34,218 nucleotides of DNA from Bryobacterales bacterium (GTDB taxonomy: Bacteria > Acidobacteriota > Terriglobia > Bryobacterales > Bryobacteraceae). Location: positions 1 through 34,218 of the forward strand of contig PLOR01000108.1 in NCBI GenBank assembly GCA_003142185.1, given 5' to 3'. The notes under the pieces are model-generated. The model saw only the letters and a program-made list of their open reading frames with translations, searched no databases and was not told the DNA's origin. Both the position numbers and the translations under genes were made by a program. Every line of letters starts with the position of its first letter. The stretch's first letter is position 1. This document shows, in pieces, positions 32,990 to 34,218 of the stretch.

Positions 32990-34218
32990 GACCGGTCCCT
33001 CATCGCGCCGCGTGGAGTAAGTCTCCATACCGGGCTGGCCACCGTGTTATAAACCTCGCGCGCGAAATTCAACATGCCGGTGAAGCCGGCTAGCGGCTCT
33101 TTGCGTTCGTGATTGTGATCGCAGAAACCTACGCCCAACTTATAAGCGATGGGGCGCTCCTTTACGCCGCCGATGAATAGGTCTACCCGCTTTTCCTGCA
33201 GGAACGAAGACAGCTCCAGCGGGTTCGAGTCATCGACGATGATGGTCCCTTCGTCGCATAACTCGCGCAGTTCCTCGTAATCCTCGCGCAGTCCGGTCTG
33301 CGAACCCACCATCACGGTATCCATGCCTAACTGGCGCAGCGCGCGCACCAGCGAGAAGGCTTTGAACGCGCCGCCCACATACACTGCTGCCTTGCGCCCC
33401 TCCAGCTTGCGGCGATATTGCGCAATCTGCGGCATGATGGTGGATAACTCCTGGCTGACCAGCGCGGCGGTTCTTCCCACTATGCCGGGGGACTTATCGG
33501 CGAAGAATCCGGCGGTGTCGTATAGCGCTTGCGCCATGTCTTCTATGCCGAAATACGAAACTCGCTTGAAGGGGATGCCGCGCTTTTCCTGGAGTTGTTT
33601 GGCCAGGTGCATCATGGAGCCGGAGCACTGCACCAGATTGAGAGCGGCGCCGTGCGCGCGGCGGATATCGTCCACCCGGCCATCGCCGGTGATCGTCGCC
33701 ACCACTTCGATGCCCATCTTTTCGAAATAGTCGCGAATGATCCACACTTCGCCGGCGAGGTTGAAATCGCCGAGGATGTTGACGCTGACCGGGCTAATGC
33801 CCTCGGTGGAACCCGTGCCGACGAGTTGCAGCAGCGCTTCGCAAGCCGCGCGATAACCGTCGCGCTTGGTGCCCTTGAAGCCTTCGGAATGGACCGGCAG
33901 CACGGGGATCCCCTTCAACGCGCTCACCTGGCGGCACACCGCTTCCACGTCGTCGCCGATGACGCCGACAATGCAAGTGGAATACACGAAGGCGGCTTTC
34001 GGGTGATGCAGGTCGATGAGCTGGCAGAGGGCTTTGGCGAGCTTTTTCTCGCCACCCTGGATCACGTCCATCTCGCGCAGGTCGGTCGAAAAACTCAGGC
34101 GGTGAAGTTGCGGGCCGGAAGAAAGGGCGCCGCGAATGTCCCAGGTGTAAGCGGCGCAACCGAGCGGACCGTGAACCAGGTGCAGCGCATCGGCAATCGG
34201 ATACAGCACCACGCGCGA
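32986..34218 (-). CDS. nifE: Nitrogenase cofactor assembly protein NifE (N-terminus beyond window)
   Basis: The visible 410 residues are the greater part of NifE, partner of NifN in the cofactor scaffold. The frame is open to the window edge, so the start lies outside; the GTG at 34212 is not a credible start because homology already runs through it. PIADALHLVHGPLGC, FSTDLREMDVIQGGEKKL, STCIVGVIGDDVEAVC and the NLVQCSGSM stretch fit NifE, not NifD. The end overlaps nifN by four bases. nifHDK would be expected upstream, outside the window. Confidence 0.94.
   Translation of the reverse strand, partial: SRVVLYPIADALHLVHGPLGCAAYTWDIRGALSSGPQLHRLSFSTDLREMDVIQGGEKKLAKALCQLIDLHHPKAAFVYSTCIVGVIGDDVEAVCRQVSALKGIPVLPVHSEGFKGTKRDGYRAACEALLQLVGTGSTEGISPVSVNILGDFNLAGEVWIIRDYFEKMGIEVVATITGDGRVDDIRRAHGAALNLVQCSGSMMHLAKQLQEKRGIPFKRVSYFGIEDMAQALYDTAGFFADKSPGIVGRTAALVSQELSTIMPQIAQYRRKLEGRKAAVYVGGAFKAFSLVRALRQLGMDTVMVGSQTGLREDYEELRELCDEGTIIVDDSNPLELSSFLQEKRVDLFIGGVKERPIAYKLGVGFCDHNHERKEPLAGFTGMLNFAREVYNTVASPVWRLTPRGAMRDRS

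Overview
The window looks like a GC-rich chromosome of an acidobacterium, most like the Bryobacterales/Solibacter group. This is inferred from family memory, not from a search. The signs are DUF1552/DUF1592 and CRTAC1-type secreted proteins, TolB/YVTN/Reg_prop propellers, a BshB1-type deacetylase, and many dispersed palindromic repeats between genes. I see no rRNA, tRNA, CRISPR array, transposase or phage gene.

Layout. 1-411 (+) is the 3' end of glutamine synthetase, followed by a long inverted repeat that could act as a terminator. 595-1437 (+) is a zinc-ribbon membrane protein. 1547-2157 (-) holds two small coupled membrane-protein genes. 2404-10732 (-) is a very compact six-gene operon: a PD40/heme protein, a CRTAC1 FG-GAP/ASPIC protein, a YVTN-propeller/di-heme peroxidase-like protein, a Reg_prop propeller, a RidA-like protein lacking the usual arginine, and a periplasmic binding protein with a partial second module. 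10844-12124 (+) is a LarA-like protein. 12279-12635 (-) is an IscU-like scaffold. 12712-15231 (+) carries a PfkB kinase, a rhomboid protease and BshB1. 15365-16249 (-) is a REC-TIR fusion. 16384-18875 (+) is an SGNH-like/MBOAT acyl-transfer pair. 19078-21436 (-) is an ABC exporter. 21441-22883 (-) is serS with a 46-residue zinc-ribbon ORF upstream. A possible kdpE 3' remnant lies at 22978-23040. 23117-28152 (-) is a DUF1592-DUF1552 pair plus a nucleoside-hydrolase-like protein with substituted metal-site residues, and between them sits a recent 124-bp tandem duplication that copied the DUF1552 3' end. 28214-34218 (-) is a nitrogenase-cofactor assembly operon: nifE (cut by the window edge), nifN, nifB, a [2Fe-2S] ferredoxin, nifV, a Mop-type molybdate-binding protein and a GNAT acetyltransferase.

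How the parts work together. The nif block should build FeMo-co: NifB makes the Fe-S core, NifEN matures it, NifV supplies homocitrate, Mop could hold molybdate, and the ferredoxin could supply electrons. nifHDK would be expected just beyond the right edge. The 2404-10732 operon encodes mostly exported proteins with beta-propeller, FG-GAP and c-type heme features. It looks like a periplasmic redox or sensing module of unknown function and is the best candidate here for an undescribed system, followed by the REC-TIR protein.

Several genes without Shine-Dalgarno sequences have a -10-like hexamer just before the start codon, which suggests leaderless transcripts. Intergenic regions carry several composite palindrome families, and one of them overlaps the 5' end of a gene.
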